Source of the DNA: Psychrobacillus sp. FSL K6-2836
Lineage (GTDB): Bacteria > Bacillota > Bacilli > Bacillales_A > Planococcaceae
Direction of reading: 5' to 3'
DNA length: 64,000 nucleotides
Assembly (NCBI RefSeq): GCF_038003085.1
Contig: NZ_JBBOOM010000001.1
Span: forward strand, 2,108,001-2,172,000
The translations under genes were made by a program, and so were the position numbers. This document shows positions 10,911 to 19,624 of this stretch, in pieces. The notes beneath the pieces were generated by a model, which did not search any database, was not told the origin of the DNA, and saw only the letters and a program-made list of their open reading frames with translations. Within the stretch, counting starts at the first letter, position 1. Each line of letters begins with the position of its first letter.

Positions 10911-11693
10911 TTATTTATTACCTCTTTCATCATTATTTCGTTGATAAATTAAATATAAACCTTTCAACGTTAAGAATGGATCAATAACATCCATTATAAT
11001 TGTTTCGTCCCCAATTAAGGAAGCCATACCACCTGTAGCGATTACTTTTGGATTTAACTTCGATACTTTTTTCATACGATTCACAATACCTTCAACTTGC
11101 CCCACATAGCCGTACACTATTCCCGCTTGCATTGCAGAAACCGTATTTTTTCCAATGACATTCTCAGGCGTTGTCAGCTCTATACGCGGAAGCTTACTAG
11201 CTCTATTAAAAAGAGCTTCTGTTGAGATACCGATGCCTGGAGCAATCGCCCCACCCATATACTCTCCACGTTCATTGATAAAACAATAGGTTGTAGCAGT
11301 TCCGAAATCTACAATGATTAATGGACTTCCATATTCATGAATGGCGGCAACCGCATTAACTATGCGATCCGCCCCAACCTCGCGTGGATTTTCATACTTT
11401 ATATTTAGTCCCGTTTTTACTCCAGGACCTACTACTAACGGTTTAATACCAAAATATTTTTTGCACATCGCTTCTAAGGAAAACATAATAGGTGGAACTA
11501 CAGAAGAAATAATAATACCCTCTATTTGCTCAAAAGAGATAGTAGCATGAGAAAACAGCGCTTTAACCTGCATTCCATATTCATCTTCTGTTTTTAAACG
11601 ATCTGTCTCCATTCGCCAGTGATGGATTAGCTTATCGTTTTCGTAAACTCCTAACACAATATTAGTATTTCCTGTATCTAAGACAAGTATCAT
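10911..11693 (-). CDS. coaX: Type III pantothenate kinase
   Basis: First step of coenzyme A synthesis. The 260-residue ASKHA-fold kinase opens with [14 protein letters not shown] (phosphate-1 loop), followed by [11 protein letters not shown] and [11 protein letters not shown] (phosphate-2 loop), then a C-terminal ATGGMA. The type III enzyme is the one not feedback-inhibited by CoA. It is followed without a gap by hslO and separated from ftsH by a strong terminator. Confidence 0.96.
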   Translation of the reverse strand: MILVLDTGNTNIVLGVYENDKLIHHWRMETDRLKTEDEYGMQVKALFSHATISFEQIEGIIISSVVPPIMFSLEAMCKKYFGIKPLVVGPGVKTGLNIKYENPREVGADRIVNAVAAIHEYGSPLIIVDFGTATTYCFINERGEYMGGAIAPGIGISTEALFNRASKLPRIELTTPENVIGKNTVSAMQAGIVYGYVGQVEGIVNRMKKVSKLNPKVIATGGMASLIGDETIIMDVIDPFLTLKGLYLIYQRNNDERGNK

Positions 11694-11756
11694 CTAGCTT
11701 TTCCTCACTTTTTTGTTGAGTTTCCAACACATCATACCATATATACAGACCAAGAA

Positions 11757-11799
11757 AAAAGCTGATTGCCTCGAGTATAAAGGAGGCAATCAGCTTTTA
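11757..11799 (-). terminator. Terminator after ftsH
   Basis: A 14-pair GC-rich stem (arms about 11761-11774 and 11785-11798) is followed leftward by six T. Strong intrinsic terminator between ftsH and coaX. Confidence 0.9.
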
Positions 11800-11809
11800 T
11801 TCTTATCTA

Positions 11810-13810
11810 TTAATCTCTACGTTCTTCTTGAACCGGGCTTTCTGTTTCTCTTAGCGAATCCTCTTCTTTTGGCAAGTCACTAATAGATGGATCAGCAGGA
11901 GCACCTACTGCATCCGATACTTCTTCTTTTTTAAGCTCAATAGCTGCTTGTTGATCTAACTCCTCATAGGAGCGTTCAGGAAGTGTACCATGCTCTTCTA
12001 AATGTTTTATCTGAGCAGCATCTAAAGTTTCTACCTCTAATAACGTTTTTGCGATTAATGTTAATAAATCACGTTTTTCCGTTAATATTTGTTTCGTACG
12101 AGCATATTGATCTTTAATCATTGTTTGCATTTCTTGGTCAATCTCATAAGCAATTGCATCTGAATAGTTTTGTTCCGAGTTAAAATCACGACCTAAGAAG
12201 ACATTGCCTCCTTGTGCTTGACCGAATTGCATTGGCCCAAGCTTGTCACTCATACCATATTCTGTAACCATTTTTCTAGCAATGCCCGTCGCACGTTGGA
12301 AGTCATTATGAGCTCCGGTAGAAACTTCACCGAAAATGATATCTTCCGCTACACGACCACCAAGTAATCCAGAAATCTTATCTAGTAATTCTGGTTTTGT
12401 CATGAAATAACGATCTTCTTTAGGAAGCATTACTGCGTAACCACCAGCTTGACCACGAGGAACAATTGTCACCTTATGTACGATTTCAGCATCGTCTAAA
12501 GTTAATCCAACAACCACATGTCCTGCTTCATGGAATGCAACAATGTTTCGTTCTTTTTCAGAGATAACTTTTCCTGATTTAGCCGGACCTGCAATAACTC
12601 GGTCTGTAGCTTCATCGATATCTCGCATATCAACTTTCTTCTTATCTCGTCTAGCTGCTACTAAAGCTGCTTCGTTCAATAAGTTTTCTAAGTCCGCTCC
12701 AGAGAATCCTGGTGTACGTTGAGCAATCGCTTTCAAGTCCACTGACTCATCAAGTGGCTTATTACGAGCATGTACTTGAAGTACTGCTTCACGACCTTTA
12801 ACGTCCGGACGACCTACAGTAATTTGACGGTCAAAACGACCTGGACGAAGAAGTGCTGGGTCTAATACGTCTGGTCTATTTGTTGCAGCGACGATAATAA
12901 TACCTTCGTTTGCACCGAAACCATCCATTTCAACAAGTAGTTGGTTCAGTGTTTGCTCACGTTCATCGTGACCTCCACCTAGTCCTGCTCCACGTTGACG
13001 ACCTACTGCATCAATTTCATCTATAAAGATGATACATGGTGCATTTTTCTTCGCATTTTCAAACAAATCACGTACACGAGAAGCCCCTACTCCGACAAAC
13101 ATTTCAACGAAGTCAGATCCACTAATAGAGAAGAACGGCACGCCAGATTCACCTGCAACTGCACGAGCAAGTAATGTTTTACCAGTACCCGGAGGACCTA
13201 CTAACAGAATCCCTTTAGGTATACGAGCTCCAATTTCCACGAATTTACGCGGATCTTTTAAGAAATCTACTACTTCCACTAGTTCAGCTTTTTCTTCATC
13301 TGCACCAGCAACATCATTAAATCTAACTTTTTTCTTATCATTATCATATAACTTCGCTTTACTCTTACCGAAGTTCATCACGCGGTTACCACCGCCCTGT
13401 GATTGGCTTAATAAGAAGAAGAATAAAATGATAATAATTAAGAACGGCAATAATCCTGTGAAAAATTGAACCCAACCGCTTGTTTTAGGTGTTTCTTTGT
13501 ATTCCACGTCTACTGAATTGGATGTTGCCAATGTATGGATTCTTGATTGTAAGTCTTCGCTATTGTATGGAAGAATTGCTAAAAATTGCTCTCCATCTTT
13601 ATAGCCTTTCATTTCACCTTCAGCGTAGTAGACACCCGCTTCAGGTTGTAATTTAACACTTGTTATTTCCCCTTTTTCTAAAGAAGTCATAAATTCGTTA
13701 TAACTAATATTTTTAGTTGTCGTATTGCTCGTATTGAACGTAGCAAAAATTCCAACGATCACAAAAAATATTAATAAGTATAATATGGCGTAGCGCAATG
13801 CTCGATTCAT
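11810..13810 (-). CDS. ftsH: ATP-dependent zinc metalloprotease FtsH
   Basis: Membrane-bound AAA+ protease that degrades misfolded membrane and regulatory proteins; in Bacillus it influences sporulation. The 666-residue protein has two transmembrane segments (about residues 7-25 and 113-135) and Walker A GPPGTGKT near residue 203. Walker B IIFIDEID, an arginine-finger region, and the zinc site HEAGH near residue 420 follow. The C-terminal tail is acidic. The ATG at 13810 is chosen because GGAGG lies six bases upstream; a GTG five codons earlier overlaps that site. Gene order hpt-ftsH-coaX is as in B. subtilis. Confidence 0.97.
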   Translation of the reverse strand: MNRALRYAILYLLIFFVIVGIFATFNTSNTTTKNISYNEFMTSLEKGEITSVKLQPEAGVYYAEGEMKGYKDGEQFLAILPYNSEDLQSRIHTLATSNSVDVEYKETPKTSGWVQFFTGLLPFLIIIILFFFLLSQSQGGGNRVMNFGKSKAKLYDNDKKKVRFNDVAGADEEKAELVEVVDFLKDPRKFVEIGARIPKGILLVGPPGTGKTLLARAVAGESGVPFFSISGSDFVEMFVGVGASRVRDLFENAKKNAPCIIFIDEIDAVGRQRGAGLGGGHDEREQTLNQLLVEMDGFGANEGIIIVAATNRPDVLDPALLRPGRFDRQITVGRPDVKGREAVLQVHARNKPLDESVDLKAIAQRTPGFSGADLENLLNEAALVAARRDKKKVDMRDIDEATDRVIAGPAKSGKVISEKERNIVAFHEAGHVVVGLTLDDAEIVHKVTIVPRGQAGGYAVMLPKEDRYFMTKPELLDKISGLLGGRVAEDIIFGEVSTGAHNDFQRATGIARKMVTEYGMSDKLGPMQFGQAQGGNVFLGRDFNSEQNYSDAIAYEIDQEMQTMIKDQYARTKQILTEKRDLLTLIAKTLLEVETLDAAQIKHLEEHGTLPERSYEELDQQAAIELKKEEVSDAVGAPADPSISDLPKEEDSLRETESPVQEERRD

Positions 13811-13907
13811 TCCCAGCCTCCTCACAAGGTAAACAGAAAAACTAATGATTATCTTATCATATGAATTTTTGGACGTACAATGAAAAGCCTTTTAACTGGA
13901 CTAAAAA

Positions 13908-14450
13908 CTAAAAACTGTAAACTTCTTTCTTCAATACACCTACGTATGGTAAGTTACGATATTTTTCTGCATAATCTAAACCGTATCCAACTACAAATGC
14001 ATCTGGTACTTCAAAGCCAACAAAATCTGCTTTTAAGTCTACTTTTCTACCAGTTGGTTTGTCTAATAATGTAACAATCTTAATCGATTTTGCTTTACGA
14101 TATTTGAAAAGGTCTACTAAGTAACTTAATGTCATCCCACTATCGATGATGTCCTCGATTATTAAAATATCTCGTCCTTCAACACTCGTGTTTAAATCTT
14201 TTACAATTTTAACCTCTCCAGATGAAACCGTTGCATTTCCATAGCTTGATACATCCATATAATCCATTTCAATGTATGTATCTACACGTTTCATCAAATC
14301 GGACATGAAAGGCATTGCACCTTTTAAAATCCCAATCGCAAGTGGGTACTGATCTTTGTACTCTTCCGTTAACAAGGCTCCCAATTCACGTGTTTTTTGA
14401 TTGATTTGTTCCTCAGATAACAAGACTTCTAAAATATCCTTTTCTAACAT
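13908..14450 (-). CDS. hpt: Hypoxanthine-guanine phosphoribosyltransferase
   Basis: Purine salvage: joins hypoxanthine or guanine to PRPP. The 180-residue protein has the PRPP-binding motif [12 protein letters not shown] near residue 98 and the base-binding segment [20 protein letters not shown] near the C-terminus. It lies 18 bases after tilS with a clear ribosome-binding site (GGAGGATT). TilS and HprT are neighbours throughout Bacillales and have been reported to cooperate in ftsH expression in B. subtilis. Confidence 0.97.
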   Translation of the reverse strand: MLEKDILEVLLSEEQINQKTRELGALLTEEYKDQYPLAIGILKGAMPFMSDLMKRVDTYIEMDYMDVSSYGNATVSSGEVKIVKDLNTSVEGRDILIIEDIIDSGMTLSYLVDLFKYRKAKSIKIVTLLDKPTGRKVDLKADFVGFEVPDAFVVGYGLDYAEKYRNLPYVGVLKKEVYSF

Positions 14451-14468
14451 GGTTAATCCTCCTATGGG

Positions 14469-15860
14469 TTAATAACTCTTTACGTATAATACAAAATTTT
14501 GCATATTTCTTTTCTTTTCAAATTGCTGCCCGTAACGAAGACCTATTATAGCCATTATATCATTTTTTGCTGATACAAGTATTGGCCAAACCACTCGTTC
14601 TTCGGTCGGAATTTTTTCATCAATAAACAATCGTGAAACTTTTTTTGGAGTAGACATCCCTTTTAAATGAATTCGATCTCCTTCCATCTTCTGTCTTATA
14701 GATAGAGGTAATGAATCATTTTCCAGTTGGATAAACCACTTTTCATCGGAAGGAACCTGCTCGTTTAAGTTTCTAGTCAGGTAGATAGAATAACCAGCAC
14801 CAACTGCCTTCCAACAATCTTCATCAACTAGTTGACTTTGAGTTGGTAGAGATTGTATCGGATTAGAGGAAAACTGTACTTGACTGTAATGACGTATGAG
14901 GAAAAAATCTTTTGGCAAATGAATTACTGTATTACCATCCTGCTCATTACAAGCAGTTAAAATAGATTCAATTAAGCGATTATTTAATAGCGTATTGGAG
15001 CTATCATACAGATACTTTAATAGTATTAGAATCACTCTTCTTTGTAAAGCAACTGGGGTTTCACTAAACTGTTTTGTATTCAAAACAAAGTTCGATTCGT
15101 TTTTAACTGTCACAAGCTGGTCAAATTTTTCTTTAGCAAGCATCTGTAAAAAAGTATCATCTTGTTGTTGTTTCTCTACGAACGTCCGGATACTATCTGC
15201 CACATGCATATTTTCTTGGCGTAAAAGAGGCACCACAGTATGGCGCAAACGATTTCTTGTATATGTATGTTTATCGTTACTAGGATCATGTCTAAAGGAT
15301 TGCTCATGAGACTGAACAAAATCCAAAATGTCTTCCTTCGTTACAGATAAGAACGGACGAATGATGCTGCCATTGGAAAATGGCCTTGTTATTGGTATTC
15401 CAGTAAGAGAAGACGCCAAAGATCCTCTAACTAATGACATGACTATTGTTTCTATCTGATCATCCGCATGATGTCCGAGTACCAACTTATCAAAATGCTC
15501 TTGTTTCATAACACTATCAAAGTAATCGTATCGTTCTTCACGGCATATCACCTGAACATTTCCACCCTCCGCTTCCACTCTAGAAGGCACTTCAAGTGTA
15601 GTTCCATAAAAAGGTACTTCTAACCTATTAGCCAGTTGTTCAACGAATTGCATATCTTCTGCCGACTCTTCTCCGCGAAGCTGGTGATCCGTGTGAACAA
15701 TCCCAAGCTGTACGTTATATATTTTCTGAATCTCTTGAAATAAGAGTACCACAGCAACGGAGTCCACTCCTCCAGAACAAGCCAGAAGAAGACGATCCCC
15801 ACTTTGAATCAGCTGTTGCTTATCTATATATTTTTTAACTTTCATAACGAAAGGATGCAT
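14469..15860 (-). CDS. tilS: tRNA(Ile)-lysidine synthetase
   Basis: Modifies C34 of tRNA-Ile(CAU) to lysidine so that it reads AUA; essential. The 463-residue protein has the PP-loop ATPase motif CSGGVDSVAV near residue 30, the LGHHADDQIET segment, and a C-terminal TilS substrate-binding domain. A GAGGTG motif precedes the ATG. The B. subtilis neighbours yabS and yabT, between spoIIE and tilS, are absent; a repeat-rich gap replaces them. Confidence 0.95.
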   Translation of the reverse strand: MHPFVMKVKKYIDKQQLIQSGDRLLLACSGGVDSVAVVLLFQEIQKIYNVQLGIVHTDHQLRGEESAEDMQFVEQLANRLEVPFYGTTLEVPSRVEAEGGNVQVICREERYDYFDSVMKQEHFDKLVLGHHADDQIETIVMSLVRGSLASSLTGIPITRPFSNGSIIRPFLSVTKEDILDFVQSHEQSFRHDPSNDKHTYTRNRLRHTVVPLLRQENMHVADSIRTFVEKQQQDDTFLQMLAKEKFDQLVTVKNESNFVLNTKQFSETPVALQRRVILILLKYLYDSSNTLLNNRLIESILTACNEQDGNTVIHLPKDFFLIRHYSQVQFSSNPIQSLPTQSQLVDEDCWKAVGAGYSIYLTRNLNEQVPSDEKWFIQLENDSLPLSIRQKMEGDRIHLKGMSTPKKVSRLFIDEKIPTEERVVWPILVSAKNDIMAIIGLRYGQQFEKKRNMQNFVLYVKSY

Positions 15861-16265
15861 TTTTTCACCTCAATTATTGATCATTCTACTAGTAAATCGC
15901 CCGCCAGTCTCGGCGGACATTTACTTAGCACTTTCCTTTTACTCCTCAAGAACTTCATTGTTTTGTGAAAGACTAACGGGCACCTTTTGCTTCAAGAATG
16001 GCAGATAAAGGTAAATGGCGCCTTTCCACGAAATTCTTCCAGCGCCTTTCAGAGGTCCACAGGATGTGGGTCATGCAGTCGTTGCGACATGATGTCGCGT
16101 TCTTAGACTGTATTCCCCCAACGGGCGCTTCCGCTTTTCTTTTCTGGCCAGCTGCAGCGCCTTGCCCCTCGGGTCGCTTCAAAATTTCGAGAAAGGCAAA
16201 GAGCGCCTTTCCACGAAATTCTTCCAGCGCCTTTCGGGGCAGACATAGGCGCTTTCGCTTTTCTT
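15861..16265. repeat. Gene-free gap with dispersed repeat family A (two partial units)
   Basis: No credible gene. A 32-base direct repeat occurs at 16019-16050 and 16204-16235 (period 185). The segment around 16130-16265, read on the minus strand, closely matches 26880-26950, sharing TTTGCCTTTCTCGAAAT and GAAGCGAC blocks. Open frames here are produced by the repeat and look like no protein. A small CCGCC/GGCGG hairpin lies near 15900-15916. In B. subtilis the yabS and yabT genes occupy this interval. Confidence 0.75.
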
Positions 16266-18641
16266 TTAGTGTACCATTTTTTCTTGGTATTTGGCTGTTT
16301 GACGTGGTGTGAAGAGGGACCATTCTGGTACTACATGCTCTACTTGCATGAAAATAACGGTTCGATCGTCCCCTGGTAGTGAGTATGTTTCTTCTAACAT
16401 TTTCACAAAACGCTCTGCATTCATTGTTGGGTCCTGTAATATTTTTTGGTAATATTGCTCCTGTTTTTCGACAGTTGTGTTACCTGAGAATACACCGTCT
16501 GATAGCATGACCAATACATCCCCGTCTTTCAAGTCCATTTTTCGAGCTTCGATCGAGAAGGTAGGTAGAAATCCGAATGGGACATGTTTGCTTTCTATTT
16601 TTCTCATTTCACTCCCTCGTACGAGATATGTCGACATACTCCCGGCCTTCCAAGACCATAACTCCCCTTTTTGTAAGTCTATTAACGCCAAGTCTACTGT
16701 TGCATAGCTGTCATTGTCATTTTGGAGACTCATCATGTAATGGAGTGTATGCATCGTTGTTTCGGGATCCATTTTTTTGTTTAAACATTCCCTCATGAAT
16801 TGCATAACTCGTCTACTTTCTCGGTGTGCCTCCACATCATTCCCCATTCCGTCCGATAAGATAACTGCCATCAAACCTGGGTGTAACGGAAACACTGCAT
16901 GGGCATCACCCGAATAGATTGTATTTTTACTAGATGATGTATACACATCATGCGTAATTTGAAAGCGAACAGATGATTTACAGGTCAGTTGAATATGTTC
17001 ATATGGATGATGAATTTCTTTCATCGCCATAATCTCAAATGGTTCATTCCAAAGATCATATAAAAGCGGAACTATCAAACGTTCACCTAACATTTTTGCT
17101 CTTGCCTCAATTGGTAAACAACAAACAATCTCCATTTGTCCAATTTCTACACTTAATACATCTATTTGGAAGAAAGGGATATTCGCTTGCTGGAATCTTT
17201 GTTTAATCACTTCTTCATGAGAAGAGTACATAGTTATATTGTTTTCTAAATTGCTCATCAACCCACTCATGTGATTGCCCATATCTTTCAGTTTGAGTGC
17301 AAACATCTTTTTTCCGTGCTGCAACTCATATGTGAGATGTTGTTTGGCTTCTCTTTCCTTCAAATCATGCATCACTTGAATTGGTTTTACGCATTTATAC
17401 TGAATTCTATTCTCTGTTTGCATTCTGGATTTTTTAGGCTGTTCCTCCCACTCCTTTATCAATACTGGCATCCCATTAGATTTCTCTCCCCAACATTTTT
17501 CGTATTGAAAACACGAACGACAAATAGGTAGCGGTTCTGTTTTCTCGTCTTTTCTCAATGCCTTCGTATCAAATTTCTCCGATATAAAGCGTGTGATAAA
17601 ATCGACAAAATGCTGAAACTCTTGGAGTTGATGATTTACTTTTTCCGTCATCCACTTTTGTCTTCTTAACAGAACACTCGTTGTATCAGGATATAATTGA
17701 TCCTTCAATTCTTTAATCCAAGTAGAAGGAACAATGAAAAACAATAGAGATGCAACAACAAGGGATCCTATATAAACAGAGTCTAGTGGCAATGTACGAT
17801 CATATAAAATAAAGAAAAACGTGGCCCCTAGCATACTAAAGGCTTGCCACAGTCTCCCAAAAGGCTTATGAAGCCCCGCTAAGAAACCCGTTACCGCGTA
17901 GACGGCAATCATTCCACTAAAGCTAAGTTTAGAAATGCTTAATATTGTTCCAGAAAGTACTGCAACTACTGTGGCGAGTTGGACACCCCCAATAGCTGCT
18001 GACACCGCAATTACTAAATGAGCTGCCATAAGAGGAATCGAAACATATCCAAATATATACGAGGACATTCCAGTTAACACCAGTGCTCCTATGAGTAATG
18101 CAGCACCCATTCTTTCTACAGTCCACCTTTTATGCAATAAGTCCGGAAATGGAAGGAATAACTGAAACAAAAATATTGTCATAAATAAACTTAATACGCC
18201 TTCATATGCAATGGCTAGCCAAATAGAAACTGGAATTTCTCCTCCATACGAAACAAACTGCCATGCAATCTGGACACATACGACATCTATCAGTACAAAT
18301 ACAGGTAAGGGAATTTTATTAATAAATCTATTTTGATAAAACGGAAATATTAATGCCTGTATTGCATGAATGATGACTTGTCCAAACCCTAGAGTAAAAC
18401 TACCAAGTATAGCACCTACAACCACCCAAGGTACAAAGCGTTGAAACCTCAGATTAACTAGAGCCCAAAGAGGAAGAAAAAATGGAACCGAGGCCTCGAA
18501 CAATACAACCTGTGCTAGAAAAAATGAGATCAAAAGGAAAATTACAGAAAATAAAAGAGTAATCCTTTTGGCTTTCAATGCCTCCGTGATCCTTCTCAAC
18601 GATATACTGCGTTTTTGTTCCTGTTCATAAACCGTCTTCAA
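16266..18641 (-). CDS. spoIIE: Stage II sporulation protein E, PP2C phosphatase
   Basis: Membrane phosphatase at the asymmetric septum that dephosphorylates SpoIIAA and so releases sigma-F in the forespore; it also interacts with FtsZ. The 791-residue protein (827 in B. subtilis) has about ten transmembrane segments in residues 30-320. A central oligomerisation region follows, then a C-terminal PP2C domain with metal-binding ILSDGMGND near residue 590 and LSDGVFSG near residue 720. The start codon is TTG, with GGAGG eight bases upstream. A Spo0A-box-like heptamer lies at 18733-18739. Head-on to the neighbouring tRNA genes. Confidence 0.96.
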   Translation of the reverse strand: MKTVYEQEQKRSISLRRITEALKAKRITLLFSVIFLLISFFLAQVVLFEASVPFFLPLWALVNLRFQRFVPWVVVGAILGSFTLGFGQVIIHAIQALIFPFYQNRFINKIPLPVFVLIDVVCVQIAWQFVSYGGEIPVSIWLAIAYEGVLSLFMTIFLFQLFLPFPDLLHKRWTVERMGAALLIGALVLTGMSSYIFGYVSIPLMAAHLVIAVSAAIGGVQLATVVAVLSGTILSISKLSFSGMIAVYAVTGFLAGLHKPFGRLWQAFSMLGATFFFILYDRTLPLDSVYIGSLVVASLLFFIVPSTWIKELKDQLYPDTTSVLLRRQKWMTEKVNHQLQEFQHFVDFITRFISEKFDTKALRKDEKTEPLPICRSCFQYEKCWGEKSNGMPVLIKEWEEQPKKSRMQTENRIQYKCVKPIQVMHDLKEREAKQHLTYELQHGKKMFALKLKDMGNHMSGLMSNLENNITMYSSHEEVIKQRFQQANIPFFQIDVLSVEIGQMEIVCCLPIEARAKMLGERLIVPLLYDLWNEPFEIMAMKEIHHPYEHIQLTCKSSVRFQITHDVYTSSSKNTIYSGDAHAVFPLHPGLMAVILSDGMGNDVEAHRESRRVMQFMRECLNKKMDPETTMHTLHYMMSLQNDNDSYATVDLALIDLQKGELWSWKAGSMSTYLVRGSEMRKIESKHVPFGFLPTFSIEARKMDLKDGDVLVMLSDGVFSGNTTVEKQEQYYQKILQDPTMNAERFVKMLEETYSLPGDDRTVIFMQVEHVVPEWSLFTPRQTAKYQEKMVH

Positions 18642-18732
18642 AGCGAATACCTCCTATTCAACTATTGATGGAAGTATACCTAGTATCACCTCAAAAAGTA
18701 TGTCTGTTTCTGACATGTACTTTAAATAACTT

Positions 18733-18739
18733 TTCGACG
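18733..18739 (-). promoter_or_regulatory. Candidate Spo0A box upstream of spoIIE
   Basis: CGTCGAA on the minus strand matches six of seven bases of the 0A box TGTCGAA. A second imperfect palindrome with ATGTC/GACAT arms lies at about 18701-18717. The spoIIE promoter of B. subtilis is Spo0A-activated, so the position is sensible, but I could not define a convincing -35/-10 pair. Confidence 0.45.
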
Positions 18740-18819
18740 TCATCAGCTAATAATCTAAATAGTTTAAATATTTTAAACAAACTTTCTTTTTATATTTTTA
18801 AAATTCCTTTTAAGAAGCA

Positions 18820-18848
18820 TTGACACTTTGGCAAAACGCTTGTAATAT
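18820..18848 (+). promoter_or_regulatory. Promoter of the tRNA-Met/tRNA-Glu pair
   Basis: TTGACA (18820-18825), 17-base spacer, TAATAT (18843-18848), placed 20 bases before tRNA-Met. Near-consensus sigma-A promoter directed rightward. Confidence 0.85.
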
Positions 18849-18868
18849 ATAATTTGTTCGTTAAAAAC

Positions 18869-18942
18869 GGCGGCCTAGCTCAGCTGGCTAGAGCGTACGG
18901 TTCATACCCGTGAGGTCGGGGGTTCGATCCCCTCGGCCGCCA
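18869..18942 (+). tRNA. tRNA-Met (CAU)
   Basis: A complete cloverleaf: acceptor GGCGGCC pairs with GGCCGCC, the anticodon loop contains CAT, and the T-loop GGTTCGATCC is present. CCA is not encoded. Elongator or initiator status and a lysidine-modified Ile role cannot be settled by eye. Plus strand, opposite to surrounding protein genes. Confidence 0.93.
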
Positions 18943-18950
18943 TATTTTAC

Positions 18951-19022
18951 GGCCCCTTGGTCAAGCGGTTAAGACACCGCCCTTTCACGGCGGTAACACG
19001 GGTTCGAATCCCGTAGGGGTCA
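18951..19022 (+). tRNA. tRNA-Glu (UUC)
   Basis: Acceptor GGCCCCT pairs with AGGGGTC (one G-T pair); anticodon loop CTTTCAC gives UUC; the T-arm is GGGTTCGAATCCC. It lies eight bases after tRNA-Met in the same transcript. CCA is not encoded. Confidence 0.94.
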
Positions 19023-19028
19023 TCTAAT

Positions 19029-19066
19029 AAAAAGCAGTTCCTATAAAAATAGGAACTGCTTTTTAT
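19029..19066 (+). terminator. Terminator of the tRNA pair
   Basis: An 11-12-pair stem (AGCAGTTCCTA with its complement) flanked by A and T runs. It works rightward for the tRNAs and could also act leftward. Confidence 0.88.
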
Positions 19067-19147
19067 ATGTTTTGGAAGTTAACAATTTGTCGAAGTTCAT
19101 GCAAGAACGCGATTCATAAACGGAAACCAAATAGTCAAAAAAATTAT

Positions 19148-19597
19148 TTACATAGAGGAAATTTGTTTCCTGTGATGCTCGTCATGCTCTAAAAAATCCG
19201 TAAAATAACTACGAATAGAGGATTTACTCTCCCCAATGTAAAAAGCTTTGTCCCACTCTATTTCATCCGTTTGCTGAAGCCTTTCAATAATATGTTGACG
19301 TTGTTTTTTTGCATAAGCAAGGGTTTCTTTAAATGTTTGTTCATGAGCAAGGGCTGCAGCTTTTGCGTTAAATGTCTCGAAGTCTGGAAACCTTTCAAGC
19401 TTTTCACCTTCCTTCATATTTGGCAAACGTTGTTCAAACGTAAATCGATCCCATTCCCCAAGATGCATCATTATTTCATTTGGTGACCACTTTCCTTCGG
19501 CATAAGGAGCAGTCGCTCTCGTTTCGTCTAATGTAGTCAAAGAGTCCAACCAATTGATATATTCACCATATGCTTTAAGTAGTTCTTCTTTCGTCAC
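19148..19597 (-). CDS. DinB/YfiT-family putative metal-dependent protein
   Basis: 149-residue four-helix-bundle protein of the DinB-like superfamily. The expected three histidines are present: MMHLGEW near residue 45 and the C-terminal EHDEHHRKQ near residue 139. Such proteins bind Ni or Zn and include thiol-dependent transferases; the substrate here is unknown. The start codon is GTG, behind a strong AAAGGGGGG site. It is not part of the B. subtilis version of this block, so it is probably a lineage-specific insertion between yabR and the tRNAs, together with the EAL gene 27 bases upstream. Confidence 0.8.
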   Translation of the reverse strand: MTKEELLKAYGEYINWLDSLTTLDETRATAPYAEGKWSPNEIMMHLGEWDRFTFEQRLPNMKEGEKLERFPDFETFNAKAAALAHEQTFKETLAYAKKQRQHIIERLQQTDEIEWDKAFYIGESKSSIRSYFTDFLEHDEHHRKQISSM

Positions 19598-19624
19598 TGG
19601 ATAACCCCCCTTTATATAAATACC

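Noticed and set aside
15973-16323. Open frames of 100-116 codons on both strands between tilS and spoIIE
   Set aside because: They consist of the family A DNA repeat, lack ribosome-binding sites and overlap each other; one also overlaps the spoIIE end.
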